From Prescottella defluvii (lineage in GTDB: Bacteria; Actinomycetota; Actinomycetes; Mycobacteriales; Mycobacteriaceae), in NCBI RefSeq assembly GCF_000738775.1, contig NZ_JPOC01000009.1:62001-126000 (forward strand): a stretch of 64,000 bases of DNA. The letters run 5' to 3'. The notes beneath the pieces are model-generated. The model was not told where the DNA came from. It ran no database searches and saw only the letters and a program-made list of their open reading frames with translations. The translations under genes were made by a program, and so were the position numbers. Of the stretch, positions 18,842 to 28,647 are shown piece after piece. Every line of letters starts with the position of its first letter. The first letter of the stretch is position 1.

Positions 18842-19480
18842 GTGAGTGACGACCGCACCGACAGCGACGACCACGCCGTGAAAGGTAAACCGATTCCCGA
18901 TCAGCCCGTACCGGACCCCGACCATCCCGTCGAGGCCGCGCCGCGCGGCGCGCGTCTGATGCGCCTGCTGATCGGCGTCGCGGTCGGGATCCTCGCGTTC
19001 GATCTGGTGACGAAGATTCTCGCCGTCGCGCTGATCGACCCCAAGGACCCGGTCCGGATCATCGGCGACACGGTCACCCTGACGCTGATCCGCAACCCGG
19101 GTGCCGCCTTCTCGATGGCGACCGGGATGACGTGGCTGCTGACGCTGGTGGCGGTCGGTGTCGTGATCGGTGTGATCAAGATCGGTCGCACCCTCGGCTC
19201 GCGGTGGTGGGCGCTCGGTCTGGGACTCGTGCTCGGCGGTGCGCTCGGAAACCTGATCGACCGGCTCTTCCGGTCACCGGGACCGCTGCAGGGCCACGTC
19301 GTGGACTTCGTGTCGGTGGGCTGGTGGCCGGTGTTCAACGTCGCCGATTCGGCCATCGTGTGCGGTGCGATCCTGCTGGTGGCGCTCACCCTGTTCGGTA
19401 TCGAACCGAACGGCACGAAGCACGACCCGAAGAAGTCCGACACGACGACCGAGACCTCGGACAAGGGGGATGTGGCATGA
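18842..19480 (+). CDS. lspA: LspA, prolipoprotein signal peptidase
   Basis: Membrane aspartyl protease that cleaves signal peptides of lipidated prolipoproteins. Four membrane spans are visible from about residue 42. The conserved boxes are NPGAAFS, GNLIDRL (first catalytic Asp) and VDFVSVG...FNVADSAI (second catalytic Asp). GTG 18842 gives 212 residues, with an extra hydrophilic, acidic N-terminal arm of about 38 residues. ATGA overlap with the rluD-type gene is a conserved actinobacterial arrangement. Confidence 0.93.
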   Translation: MSDDRTDSDDHAVKGKPIPDQPVPDPDHPVEAAPRGARLMRLLIGVAVGILAFDLVTKILAVALIDPKDPVRIIGDTVTLTLIRNPGAAFSMATGMTWLLTLVAVGVVIGVIKIGRTLGSRWWALGLGLVLGGALGNLIDRLFRSPGPLQGHVVDFVSVGWWPVFNVADSAIVCGAILLVALTLFGIEPNGTKHDPKKSDTTTETSDKGDVA

Positions 19481-20403
19481 GAGAAACACGTTCGATGCCG
19501 GTTCCCGACGGGCTCGAGGGCATGCGGGTCGACGCCGGACTGGCGCGACTGCTGGGCCTCTCGCGCACCGCGGTGGCCGTGCTCACGGAGGAAAGCGCGG
19601 TCCGCATCGACGGTGCCGCCGTCGGGAAGTCCGATCGGCTCTCCGCCGGCACGTGGCTCGAGGTGGAGTTGCCCGAGCCGCCGCGGCCGCTGACGATCGA
19701 GGCCGAACCGGTCGAGGGGATGGAGATCCTCTACGCCGACGACGACATCGTCGCGGTCGACAAGCCGGTCGGTGTCGCGGCGCACGCGTCCGTCGGCTGG
19801 ACCGGTCCGACGGTGATCGGTGGTCTCGCCGCGGCGGGCTTCCGGATCTCGACGTCGGGGGCGCACGAGCGTCAGGGCATCGTGCACCGTCTCGATGTCG
19901 GTACGTCGGGCGTCATGGTGGTCGCGACGTCCGAGCGTGCGTACACGGTGCTCAAGCGCGCGTTCAAGCAGCGCACGATCGACAAGCGCTACCACGCGCT
20001 CGTGCAGGGGCATCCCGATCCGAGCAGTGGCACGATCGACGCGCCGATCGGCCGGCATCGCAGCAACGACTGGAAGTTCACGGTCACCCCGGACGGCAAG
20101 CCGAGCATCACGCACTACGACACCGTCGAGGCGTTCCAGGCGGCCAGTCTGCTCGACATCCATCTGGAGACGGGCCGGACTCATCAGATCCGCGTCCACT
20201 TCTCGGCGTTGCGGCACCCGTGCTGTGGCGACCTCACCTACGGTGCGGATCCGCGTCTGGCCGAGCGCCTGGGGCTGGAGCGGCAGTGGCTGCACGCCCG
20301 GGCGCTGGGCTTCGCGCATCCGGCGGATGGACGCTGGATCGAGATCACCAGCGACTACCCGAAGGATCTGCAGCACGCGCTCGGAGTTCTGCGGGGCACG
20401 TGA
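19477..20403 (+). CDS. RluD-type 23S rRNA pseudouridine synthase
   Basis: Isomerises specific uridines in large-subunit rRNA. It has an N-terminal S4 RNA-binding domain (about 15-65, [21 protein letters not shown]) and the RluA-type catalytic core HRLDVGTSG with nucleophile Asp140. [16 protein letters not shown] completes the family signature. At 308 residues it is full length. Overlaps lspA by 4 bases; the pair is conserved in mycobacteria (Rv1539-Rv1540). Confidence 0.92.
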   Translation: MRETRSMPVPDGLEGMRVDAGLARLLGLSRTAVAVLTEESAVRIDGAAVGKSDRLSAGTWLEVELPEPPRPLTIEAEPVEGMEILYADDDIVAVDKPVGVAAHASVGWTGPTVIGGLAAAGFRISTSGAHERQGIVHRLDVGTSGVMVVATSERAYTVLKRAFKQRTIDKRYHALVQGHPDPSSGTIDAPIGRHRSNDWKFTVTPDGKPSITHYDTVEAFQAASLLDIHLETGRTHQIRVHFSALRHPCCGDLTYGADPRLAERLGLERQWLHARALGFAHPADGRWIEITSDYPKDLQHALGVLRGT

Positions 20404-20404
20404 G

Positions 20405-21094
20405 ATGAGTTCGCGGAGGTGGGCGACCGTCTTTGCGGCGGTCGTGCTCACCGGAACCGTCGTCGCGCTCGGGGTGGCGAATCCGGTGCCGCCCGCGCGG
20501 GTGTCGACCGACAGGTTGGGCCCGGACGCGGGGGAGCAGGTCGCGGAGTATCTCGACCGCGCGACCGCGTCCCTGGTCGCGGATCCGGTGCCCGACGCCG
20601 ATCAGCAGGTCGGTGCCGATGCCGAGCACTGGGCGCTGGTGTCGTTGGCGGCGCCGGTGACGGCGTCGGCGTTGCTCGACACCGTGGGCGCCCTGCGGGT
20701 GTCCCAGGTGTTGTTCCAGGTTCCGGTCGAGCGGGTGCAGACTCCGATCGTCACGATCCCGGTCGCGGCGAACCGGGAGTCCGTCGAACGCGCGGCGACG
20801 GTGGCGTCGGCACGTCTGTCGATGGCGGCAACGGGCGCGGACCGGCAGTCGCAGGTCATGGCCTATTCGGCGGCGCGATTGTCGACGGGGTGCCCGTGCG
20901 TGGTGGGTGCGGTGGTCCGCGGTTCGCTCGCGGATCTGCGGGCGCTGGCGGCGGCACCGACCGTGCGGGCGGTCGAGGCATTGCCGTCGGACGCCGTCGC
21001 CGGGGCCTTCGCGGTCAGCCCGCTGCTGCCGTCCCAGACGATCGCCGTGGTGCCGGGGTCCGACGACGGGCCGGTGCCGCCGCTGCCGGCGTGA
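20405..21094 (+). CDS. Hypothetical exported or membrane-anchored protein
   Basis: A 229-residue protein starting MSSRRWATVFAAVVLTGTVV, an N-terminal signal anchor or signal peptide with no clear cleavage site. The rest is Ala/Val-rich with alternating helices and strands and a CPC motif (TGCPCVV, about residue 160). No family recognised. It starts two bases after the rluD stop, so it belongs to the lspA-rluD operon. Confidence 0.65.
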   Translation: MSSRRWATVFAAVVLTGTVVALGVANPVPPARVSTDRLGPDAGEQVAEYLDRATASLVADPVPDADQQVGADAEHWALVSLAAPVTASALLDTVGALRVSQVLFQVPVERVQTPIVTIPVAANRESVERAATVASARLSMAATGADRQSQVMAYSAARLSTGCPCVVGAVVRGSLADLRALAAAPTVRAVEALPSDAVAGAFAVSPLLPSQTIAVVPGSDDGPVPPLPA

Positions 21095-21122
21095 TCCTCG
21101 GCCGGACGTTCGGTAGTCGCGA

Positions 21123-22217
21123 TCATCGAGCCTTGGGGTGTCGGTCCACGGGAGCGTCTGCGGTGTGCTTGCGGAGGAACTCGACGGTCCGGGCCAGTGC
21201 GTTGATGCCGTCGGCGTTGTCGAGGTTGAACTGGTACTCGTGCGCCAGGGCCGGTTCGTGGTCGTCCGGGTAGAACAGTGTGGTCACGTCCACGCCGAGG
21301 TCCGTCAGTTTCGTGGCGAGGGCCTTGGACTGTTTCTCGGTCAGTGCGTCCGCGTTGCCGCCGGAGATGTACGCGGGCGGGAACCGGTCGGTTACGTGGT
21401 GGAGCGTGGACATCTGCGCCACCGCCGCCGAGTTCGCGAAGTCCTTGGTGCCGGTGTACGCCCAGATGGACTCGGCGGTGCCCCATCCGATGATGCCGGG
21501 CCCACCGACCATGTTGGGGACGTCGTAGATGCCGCAGTCGAGTACGACACCGCGCAGTTGCTCGGGCTGCAGCGCCGACTCGATCCCGATCGCCCGCGCA
21601 TACTCGGGATTGGTCGCGATCGTCGCGAGCTGGCTCGACAACTGCGCGCCGGCCGAATCCCCGGCCAGCACGATTCGATTCGAATCGACGTGCAGGCGTT
21701 CGGCATTCGCGAGAACATATGCGTGCGCGTCGCGCAGTTGCTCGACGGCCGTCGGGTACTTGCGGCCGGGCCCGAGAGAGTAGTCGAGCGAGACGACGGT
21801 GAATCCGGCGTCGGCGATCAGCTGGAAGTACGGGGCGTAGTTGGTGCGGTGCCCGGAGATCCAGGCGCCGCCGTGCGTCCAGATCACCGTCGGCAGCACC
21901 CGTGTCGTGCCCGCCAGGTCCTCGGGGAAGTAGACATCGAGGTAGGCGTCGCCGTCGCCGTCCCGGTACTGCAGGTCCGTGATCGATGCGATGCCGTCGG
22001 GGGCGTGCTTCCCGAGCGCCTCCGTCGTCTTCTGCGCACCCTTGTCGAAGACGAAACGTACGAGGATCGCGCCGGGCCGCGGGGTGGTTGCGAAGGTGAG
22101 GGCGAAGATCAGGACGCGCGCGAGCAGCAGACCGAGCGACGATGCGAAGCGTCGCCGCCACGGATGATCCTCCGTCCGCCCGGCATTCGTGTTCTCGGGC
22201 TCTGTGGGCGTCGTCAC
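21123..22217 (-). CDS. Alpha/beta hydrolase, carboxylesterase/HSL-like
   Basis: A 364-residue hydrolase with an N-terminal membrane span (about 25-45), probably acting at the outer face of the membrane. The oxyanion motif HGGAW (115-119) and nucleophile elbow GDSAGA with Ser188 place it in the hormone-sensitive-lipase/carboxylesterase group. A late Asp (SGGNADAL) and His (DDHEPALAHEY) complete a plausible triad. Start GTG 22217. Substrate unknown; cell-envelope esters are a reasonable guess. Convergent with the preceding gene. Confidence 0.82.
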   Translation of the reverse strand: MTTPTEPENTNAGRTEDHPWRRRFASSLGLLLARVLIFALTFATTPRPGAILVRFVFDKGAQKTTEALGKHAPDGIASITDLQYRDGDGDAYLDVYFPEDLAGTTRVLPTVIWTHGGAWISGHRTNYAPYFQLIADAGFTVVSLDYSLGPGRKYPTAVEQLRDAHAYVLANAERLHVDSNRIVLAGDSAGAQLSSQLATIATNPEYARAIGIESALQPEQLRGVVLDCGIYDVPNMVGGPGIIGWGTAESIWAYTGTKDFANSAAVAQMSTLHHVTDRFPPAYISGGNADALTEKQSKALATKLTDLGVDVTTLFYPDDHEPALAHEYQFNLDNADGINALARTVEFLRKHTADAPVDRHPKAR

Positions 22218-22304
22218 CGGGGCGTCCTCCTGCGTCTGGGGTGGCCCCGGATCCGCACCGGTGCGTGACGGGTCACAGTAGCGCGAAGGCTATCGTCGGA
22301 CCAC

Positions 22305-23234
22305 GTGACACAGCGGGCCCGCAGCGACGATTCCACCGGATTACTGTCGGGCGTCGGGGCCTATCTGATCTGGGGCATGTTCCCGATCTTCTTCGGTCTC
22401 CTCGCGCCCGCCGGGTCGCTCGAGGTGCTGGCCCACCGGATGGTGTGGACGGTGCTGCTGATGCTCGGTGTGCTGCTCGTCCTCGGCCGGTTGGGTTCGC
22501 TGCGGGGGATGGGTGCGCGGACCTGGGGGCTGGTGGCGGCGGCCACCGTCGCGATCGCGATCAACTGGGGTACCTACATCTACGCCGTCGTGTCGGGGCA
22601 CGTCGTGGAGGCGGCGCTCGGGTACTTCGTCAATCCTTTGGTCAGCGTGCTCCTGGGCGTGCTGATCTTCCGGGAGCGGCTGTCCCGCGCGCAGATCGCG
22701 GCGCTGACGCTGGCGGCGGTCGCGGTGGTGATCATCACCGTCGACTACGGGCGGCCACCCGTCGTCGCCCTCACACTGGCGTTGTCGTTCGCGCTGTACG
22801 GCGTGATCAAGAAGGTCATCCCGCTCGATCCGCGCACGAGCCTGACTGCGGAGGGCGTGGTGGCGGCGCCGTTCGCGGTGGTGTACCTGACCGTGCTCGC
22901 GGTCACGGGCACCGGTTCGTTCTTCGACAACGGCGCCGGCCACAGTCTGCTGCTGATGGTGGCCGGCCCCGTCACCGCGGTGCCACTCCTGCTGTTCGGG
23001 GCGGCGGCGCAACGCATTCCGCTGACGACACTGGGCATCCTGCAGTACCTCACGCCGGTCATGCAGATGGTGTGGGGTGTGGTCGTCATGCACGAGGTGA
23101 TGCCACCGTCGCGGTGGATCGGGTTCGCCCTGATCTGGGCGGCGCTGGTGGTGTTCACCACCGACGCCCTGGCCCGTGCCCGCCGGACCCGCCGATCGGC
23201 CCAGGCGGTGCGGGAGCGCGTCGAGGCGCCGTGA
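22305..23234 (+). CDS. rarD: RarD-type EamA/DMT transporter
   Basis: A 309-residue, ten-span drug/metabolite transporter superfamily protein. The N-terminal GAYLIWGMFPIFFGLL and the AHRMVWTVLLM region match RarD, whose substrate is unsettled. Two EamA repeats are visible. GTG 22305 has no clear Shine-Dalgarno, but a TATCGT lies a few bases upstream, so the mRNA may be leaderless. Divergent from the alpha/beta hydrolase. Confidence 0.85.
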   Translation: MTQRARSDDSTGLLSGVGAYLIWGMFPIFFGLLAPAGSLEVLAHRMVWTVLLMLGVLLVLGRLGSLRGMGARTWGLVAAATVAIAINWGTYIYAVVSGHVVEAALGYFVNPLVSVLLGVLIFRERLSRAQIAALTLAAVAVVIITVDYGRPPVVALTLALSFALYGVIKKVIPLDPRTSLTAEGVVAAPFAVVYLTVLAVTGTGSFFDNGAGHSLLLMVAGPVTAVPLLLFGAAAQRIPLTTLGILQYLTPVMQMVWGVVVMHEVMPPSRWIGFALIWAALVVFTTDALARARRTRRSAQAVRERVEAP

Positions 23235-23339
23235 GTGTCGCCGGTGGCGACGGTTCGGGGCCGTCGGTACCAGGGCCTAGACTCAGGGGCTGCTGGACCC
23301 GCCGGTGTTCGTGCACCGGCCGTAGATGGAGAGGCGCGC

Positions 23340-26300
23340 GTGGCTGACTCGTTCGTTCACCTGCACAATCACACCGAGTACTCGATGCTCGACGGTGCGG
23401 CAAAGGTCGGCCCGCTGTTCAAGGAAGCCGAACGCCTCGGCATGACCGCCGTCGGCATGACCGACCACGGCAACATGTACGGCGCCAGTGAGTTCTACAA
23501 CGTCGCCAAGAAGCACGGCATCAAGCCGATCATCGGTATCGAGGCGTACATCGCGCCGGAGTCGCGGTTCAACACCAAGCGTGTGCTGTGGGGTGATCGC
23601 AGCCAGAAGTCCGACGACGTCTCCGGTAGCGGCGCCTACACGCACATGACGATGGTCGCCGAGAATTCGACGGGCCTGCGGAACCTGTTCAAGCTGTCGT
23701 CCCTCGCATCGATCGAGGGCCAGCTCGGCAAGTGGCCGCGCATGGACGAGGATCTCATCGCCCATCACGCCGAGGGCATCATCGCGACCACCGGTTGCCC
23801 GTCCGGCGAGATCCAGACCCGGCTGCGCCTCGGCCACGACCGGGAGGCCCTCGAAGCCGCCGCGAAGTGGCAGGAGATCTGGGGCAAGGACAACTTCTTC
23901 CTCGAGCTGATGGACCACGGTCTGTCGATCGAGCGGCGGGTCCGGGAGGGCCTGCTCGACATCGGCAAGCAGTTGGGCATCCCGCCGATCGCGACCAACG
24001 ACTGCCACTACGTCACCAAGGATGCGGCCGAGAACCACGAGGCGCTGCTGTGCATCCAGACCGGCAAGACGCTGTCGGACCCGACGCGCTTCAAGTTCGA
24101 CGGTGACGGCTACTACCTCAAGTCCGCCGAGGAGATGCGGGCCATCTGGGACGCCGAGGTCCCGGACGCGTGCAACAACACGATGCTCATCGGCGAGCGG
24201 GTGCAGCCGTACGAGGACGTGTGGCAGCACCGGGACCGGATGCCGATCTTCCCGGTGCCCGAGGGTTACACCCAGCAGTCGTTCCTGCACCACGAGGTGA
24301 TGCGGGGTCTGCGCGAGCACCGGTTCCCGCACGATCCGGTGCCGGAGGAGTACATCGAGCGCGCCGAGTACGAGATCAAGGTCATCAACGAGATGGGCTT
24401 CCCGGCCTACTTCCTCGTCGTCGGTGACCTCATCAACCACGCCCGCGAGGTCGGCATCCGCGTCGGCCCGGGTCGTGGTTCGGCGGCCGGGTCGCTCGTC
24501 GCATACGCGATGGGCATCACCAACATCGACCCGATCCCGCACGGCCTGCTGTTCGAGCGGTTCCTCAATCCCGAGCGCGTGTCGATGCCCGATATCGATA
24601 TCGACTTCGATGATCGCCGCCGCGGTGAGATGGTCCGCTACGCCACCGACAAGTGGGGCAGCGACAAGGTCGCCCAGGTCATCACGTTCGGCACCATCAA
24701 GACCAAGGCCGCCATCAAGGACTCGGCGCGAGTCCAGTTCGGGCAGCCCGGTTTCGCGATCGCGGACCAGATCACCAAGGCGTTGCCGCCGCCGATCATG
24801 GCCAAGGACATCTCGGTGTCGGGCATCACCGACCCCGAGCACGAGCGGTACAAGGAAGCGGTCGAGGTCCGCGCGCTCATCGACTCCAACCCGGACGTCG
24901 CGAAGATCTACCAGACCGCGCTCGGGCTCGAGGGCCTGATCCGCAATGCCGGCGTGCACGCCTGCGCGGTCATCATGTCGTCCGAGCCGCTCACCGACGC
25001 GATCCCGGTGTGGAAGCGCGCGCAGGACGGCGCGATCATCACCGGTTGGGACTACCCGTCGTGTGAGGCCATCGGCCTGCTGAAGATGGACTTCCTCGGT
25101 CTGCGCAACCTCACCGTGATCGGTGACGCGATCGAGAACATCAAGGCCAACCGCGGCGTCGACATCGACCTCGACACGTTGCCGATCGAGGATCCGGCCA
25201 CGTACGAACTGCTCGCCCGCGGCGACACGCTCGGCGTGTTCCAGCTCGACGGCAGTGCGATGCGAGATCTGCTGCGGCGCATGCAGCCCACCGGCTTCGA
25301 GGACATCGTCGCCGTCCTCGCCCTGTACCGCCCGGGTCCGATGGGCATGAATGCGCACAACGACTACGCCGACCGCAAGAACGGGCGGCAGGACGTCAAG
25401 CCGATCCACCCGGAACTCGAGGAGCCGCTGAAGGAGATCCTCAAGGACACCTTCGGTCTGATCGTCTACCAGGAGCAGATCATGCAGATCGCTCAAAAGG
25501 TGGCCGGCTACTCGCTCGGACAGGCAGACTTGCTGCGCCGCGCGATGGGCAAGAAGAAGAAGGAGATCCTCGACGAGGCCTACGACGGCTTCGCCGACGG
25601 CATGAAGGCCAACGGCTTCTCGCAGGCCGCGATCACCGCACTGTGGGACACGGTCCTGCCGTTCGCCGGCTACGCGTTCAACAAGTCGCACGCCGCCGGC
25701 TACGGCCTGGTGTCGTTCTGGACCGCGTACCTCAAGGCGAACTACCCGTCCGAGTACATGGCGGGCCTGCTCACCTCGGTCGGTGACGACAAGGACAAGG
25801 CCGCGGTCTACCTGTCGGACTGTCGGAAGATGGGCATCACGGTGCTGCCGCCGGACGTCAACGCGTCCCGCGTCGACTTCGCGTCGGTCGGCGAGGACAT
25901 CCGGTTCGGTCTCGGTGCCGTCCGCAACGTCGGCGCCAACGTCGTGGCGTCGATCATCGCGGGGCGCGAGGAGAAGGGGAGTTTCACCGACTTCTCCGAC
26001 TACCTCAACAAGATCGATGCGTTGGCGTGTTCGAAGAAGGTCACCGAATCTCTCATCAAGGCAGGCGGATTCGATTCCCTCGGGCATCCGCGCAAGGGCC
26101 TGATGCTGGTGCACGCCGACGCGATCGACGCGGTGATGGGCACCAAGAAGGCCGAGGCGATGGGCCAGTTCGACCTGTTCGGCGGTGACGACGCCGACGA
26201 GTCGATCGCGTCCGTGTTCAACGTCAAGGTCCCCGACGAGGAGTGGGACACCAAGCACAAGCTCGCGCTCGAGCGGGAGATGCTGGGCCTGTACGTGTCC

Positions 26301-26882
26301 GGGCATCCGCTCAACGGCATCGAGCACGTCCTGGCGTCGCAGTCGGACACCGCGATCCCGACGATCCTCGAGGGTGACATCAAGGACGGCACCCAGGTGA
26401 CCGTCGGTGGCATCCTCGCGTCGGTGAACCGTCGGATCAACAAGAACGGCCTGACGTGGGCGTCCGCCCAACTCGAGGACCTCTCCGGTGGCATCGAGGT
26501 GCTGTTCTTCCCGCAGGCCTACTCGGTGTACGGGATGGACGTGGTCGAGGACTCGGTGGTGCTCGTCAAGGCGCGTGTGTCGATCCGCGACGACCGCGTC
26601 TCACTGATCGCGAACGACCTTGCGGTGCCGGATCTTTCGGCGATCGGTGTCGCGAAGCCGGTCGCGGTGAGCCTGCCGGTGCGGCAGTGCACCAAGGAGA
26701 AGCTCGGTGCCCTCAAGCAGGTGCTCACCCGGCACCCCGGCACCTCCGACGTGCATGTGCGGTTGATCGGCAGCCGCGGCACGTCGCTGTGGAAGGTGGA
26801 CGAGGTCCTGCGGGTGGAGCCGTCGTCGGCGCTGATGGGTGACCTCAAGGCGCTGCTCGGTCCGAGCTGCCTGGCGGGCTGA
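23340..26882 (+). CDS. dnaE1: DnaE1, DNA polymerase III alpha subunit
   Basis: The main replicative polymerase, 1180 residues. The PHP domain at the N-terminus has an intact [14 protein letters not shown] metal motif. In mycobacterial DnaE1 this domain is the proofreading exonuclease. The palm carries catalytic Asp418 and Asp420 ([10 protein letters not shown]). The helix-hairpin-helix region and an OB fold ([18 protein letters not shown], about 1020-1090) follow. GTG 23340 is chosen because GGAGAGG precedes it and the protein begins [11 protein letters not shown]; the open frame extends further upstream. Confidence 0.97.
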   Translation: MADSFVHLHNHTEYSMLDGAAKVGPLFKEAERLGMTAVGMTDHGNMYGASEFYNVAKKHGIKPIIGIEAYIAPESRFNTKRVLWGDRSQKSDDVSGSGAYTHMTMVAENSTGLRNLFKLSSLASIEGQLGKWPRMDEDLIAHHAEGIIATTGCPSGEIQTRLRLGHDREALEAAAKWQEIWGKDNFFLELMDHGLSIERRVREGLLDIGKQLGIPPIATNDCHYVTKDAAENHEALLCIQTGKTLSDPTRFKFDGDGYYLKSAEEMRAIWDAEVPDACNNTMLIGERVQPYEDVWQHRDRMPIFPVPEGYTQQSFLHHEVMRGLREHRFPHDPVPEEYIERAEYEIKVINEMGFPAYFLVVGDLINHAREVGIRVGPGRGSAAGSLVAYAMGITNIDPIPHGLLFERFLNPERVSMPDIDIDFDDRRRGEMVRYATDKWGSDKVAQVITFGTIKTKAAIKDSARVQFGQPGFAIADQITKALPPPIMAKDISVSGITDPEHERYKEAVEVRALIDSNPDVAKIYQTALGLEGLIRNAGVHACAVIMSSEPLTDAIPVWKRAQDGAIITGWDYPSCEAIGLLKMDFLGLRNLTVIGDAIENIKANRGVDIDLDTLPIEDPATYELLARGDTLGVFQLDGSAMRDLLRRMQPTGFEDIVAVLALYRPGPMGMNAHNDYADRKNGRQDVKPIHPELEEPLKEILKDTFGLIVYQEQIMQIAQKVAGYSLGQADLLRRAMGKKKKEILDEAYDGFADGMKANGFSQAAITALWDTVLPFAGYAFNKSHAAGYGLVSFWTAYLKANYPSEYMAGLLTSVGDDKDKAAVYLSDCRKMGITVLPPDVNASRVDFASVGEDIRFGLGAVRNVGANVVASIIAGREEKGSFTDFSDYLNKIDALACSKKVTESLIKAGGFDSLGHPRKGLMLVHADAIDAVMGTKKAEAMGQFDLFGGDDADESIASVFNVKVPDEEWDTKHKLALEREMLGLYVSGHPLNGIEHVLASQSDTAIPTILEGDIKDGTQVTVGGILASVNRRINKNGLTWASAQLEDLSGGIEVLFFPQAYSVYGMDVVEDSVVLVKARVSIRDDRVSLIANDLAVPDLSAIGVAKPVAVSLPVRQCTKEKLGALKQVLTRHPGTSDVHVRLIGSRGTSLWKVDEVLRVEPSSALMGDLKALLGPSCLAG

Positions 26883-26895
26883 CCCGGTACGCGGC

Positions 26896-26921
26896 CGTCC
26901 GGGTCCGATCGGACCCGGACG
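26896..26921. terminator. Palindromic terminator between dnaE1 and a convergent small gene
   Basis: A 26-base perfect palindrome (13-base arms starting CGTCCGGGTCC) begins 14 bases after the dnaE1 stop. It can serve both dnaE1 and the convergent minus-strand gene that ends at 26952. Confidence 0.75.
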
Positions 26922-26951
26922 TCGGGGTGGGTTAGTCGTCACCGGCGCGTG

Positions 26952-27221
26952 TCATCGGTGGTGTTCGTGCCACATCCAGTTCCACTGCCCCTGTTGATTC
27001 TGTTCCCAGCGCCAACAGCCGCCGTGATGGTGGTGATGGTGGTGGTGCGCCGGTGTCGCGGCGACCACGCTCGGAGCGGCGGCCGGTGTAGCGGTCTCGG
27101 CGAGTGCCGGGGACGCGGCCAGCCCCAGGGGGATGGCGGCCAGTGACAGCGTGACAAGGATCTTCACGACCACCCGCCGCACGCTGCGTGCGGTGTCCGC
27201 GGTCTGTGTCTGTTGTTCCAT
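26952..27221 (-). CDS. Tiny secreted octahistidine/tryptophan-rich protein
   Basis: An 89-residue protein. ATG 27221 has a strong GGAAGGGAG on the minus strand. It has a basic n-region (ARSVRRVVVK), a hydrophobic core and an ASPALA|ET cleavage site near residue 41. The mature part is only about 48 residues: an Ala/Pro/Val linker, eight consecutive His (59-66), GGCW, then a tail with five Trp and further His (WRWEQNQQGQWNWMWHEHHR). It probably binds metal (Ni, Zn, Cu or haem) outside the membrane, but no family is recognised. Confidence 0.75.
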   Translation of the reverse strand: MEQQTQTADTARSVRRVVVKILVTLSLAAIPLGLAASPALAETATPAAAPSVVAATPAHHHHHHHHGGCWRWEQNQQGQWNWMWHEHHR

Positions 27222-27276
27222 GACGCTCCCTTCCGTACGGCACCCGGACGGGTGTGCGTCCGGGGCGCACCGGTGC

Positions 27277-27289
27277 TGTTGCTGCAACA
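27277..27289. promoter_or_regulatory. Inverted repeat upstream of the His-rich gene
   Basis: TGTTGC-T-GCAACA is a perfect 6-base inverted repeat 56 bases upstream of the His-rich start codon, where a promoter would lie. It could be an operator for a small dimeric regulator. The rest of the 181-base gap to 27402 holds no gene. Confidence 0.35.
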
Positions 27290-27402
27290 CCCATGATATT
27301 GCCGGTTTTGTCCGGTTGTTCGAGACTCCTAGGAGACTCACAGGAAGGCGGCGGCGCCGCGGAACTCACCCCTCGGCGACCGATGCGTCGGTAGGGCCCG
27401 GG

Positions 27403-28647
27403 CTACGCGAGCAGATCCAGTTCGGTCAGTACCGCTGTGCTGCTCAGGCTTTCCACTCCGTCCACAAGATCCAACTGCCACGGCCCGGCGGTAGCGGCCA
27501 CCAGTTCGTCCCAGGAGCGGGCGGACGGGATCTTGGCCGCGCGGCGGGCATCGGCAACCACTGTCCCGGCGAGTGCGCCGGCACGCAGAAGAGCCGGGAT
27601 GTTCGCATGTCGCAGGTGCGATGGATGTGCCGCGCGTAGGTAGTTGCCGGCCGAACTGTGGGCGATCACCTGCGCCGATACCTTGCCGATCGACACCGCG
27701 GACACGAGGCTGTGCGCCGCCAGGAGCAGTTCGTTTCGCCGCCTCCGCTGAGGAAGGTCCAAGCGGGCAGATCCGGTCTCCTGGTAGACATCGAGGTGCA
27801 CGTACGTACGTATGAGAATCTCGGTGGCCATGACACACATCCCGGGAATCGCGATGCCGCTTCGCACGTTCCACCCGGTACCGCCTCGACCGAGGCCGCT
27901 GTAGGCGTGGAGTGCGAAGTCGCGCAACGCCTTGCTGTCGCTCTCGTACAGGAACGACATGCCGGGGATCGGCAGACTCATGGGTGTGATCACGTCGGCG
28001 AGTAGGTGCTGGGCCAGCCGCAGGGCCGCCTCGGGTGCAGAATCGACCGCTCTGAACCTGTCGCCGACGACGACCTGGGTGACGTCGTCGCCGAGCCAGG
28101 CCGCGCCGCGGAACTCGCCCTTCATGATCTGCCGAATGGCCTCGACGGGACGCGCGAGATCATGGCCGGCCGACTTCACTCGGTGTGCGCGTCCGCCGAA
28201 TCCGGGGCCCATGTAATCGATCGGCAGTCGCTTGCCCGCAGTCTCCCAGCTCTTCACGAGGTCTGACGGCATCAGCTTCCCGAGACGATCCCTCACCGCG
28301 GTGTCGATCGATGCGTCGAACCAGGTGCACAGCAGTCCGACGACACCGACAGCCCCGACAGCGACAAGGTCGGCCTTCGACCACGCCAGCCGGTGTTTCT
28401 GCTGCCAGAGATCCCACGCTTCACGCTGTGTGTCCGTCAGGCACGCATCGAGGTCGACCTCCGTCCACTCCCGCTGGGCACGAATCTCGTCGTTGTGTGC
28501 CGTCAGTTCGGCATAACTCTGGTGACGAGGGCCCTGTGCAAGCTGGATGTCAGTTTCCCGATCCTCGAGAGTTGCGCTGATCAGAGCATCGAGATCGGCG
28601 AGCCGGCGAGATTGGGTGTCGAGGTTGCGTTCGACGTGGTCGCTCAC
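27403..28647 (-). CDS. Unrecognised membrane-associated protein, second gene of a two-gene cassette
   Basis: A 414-residue protein from GTG 28647. Residues 1-90 are charged and helical (likely coiled coil), followed by one clear span at about 92-110. A distinctive block from 144 to 181 reads DYMGPGFGGRAHRVKSAGHD then LARPVEAIRQIMKGEFRG. The HR-x4-GHD arrangement could bind metal or phosphate. A second hydrophobic region lies near 245-290, ending in a His/Ala-rich C-terminus. I do not recognise the family. It overlaps the upstream gene by 4 bases (GTGA), so the two are co-expressed and probably form a complex. Confidence 0.7.
   Translation of the reverse strand: MSDHVERNLDTQSRRLADLDALISATLEDRETDIQLAQGPRHQSYAELTAHNDEIRAQREWTEVDLDACLTDTQREAWDLWQQKHRLAWSKADLVAVGAVGVVGLLCTWFDASIDTAVRDRLGKLMPSDLVKSWETAGKRLPIDYMGPGFGGRAHRVKSAGHDLARPVEAIRQIMKGEFRGAAWLGDDVTQVVVGDRFRAVDSAPEAALRLAQHLLADVITPMSLPIPGMSFLYESDSKALRDFALHAYSGLGRGGTGWNVRSGIAIPGMCVMATEILIRTYVHLDVYQETGSARLDLPQRRRRNELLLAAHSLVSAVSIGKVSAQVIAHSSAGNYLRAAHPSHLRHANIPALLRAGALAGTVVADARRAAKIPSARSWDELVAATAGPWQLDLVDGVESLSSTAVLTELDLLA

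Noticed and set aside
26952-27221. Octahistidine run considered as vector-derived affinity tag
   Set aside because: It follows a natural signal peptide and ribosome binding site within normal chromosomal context, and is not at a cloning junction.
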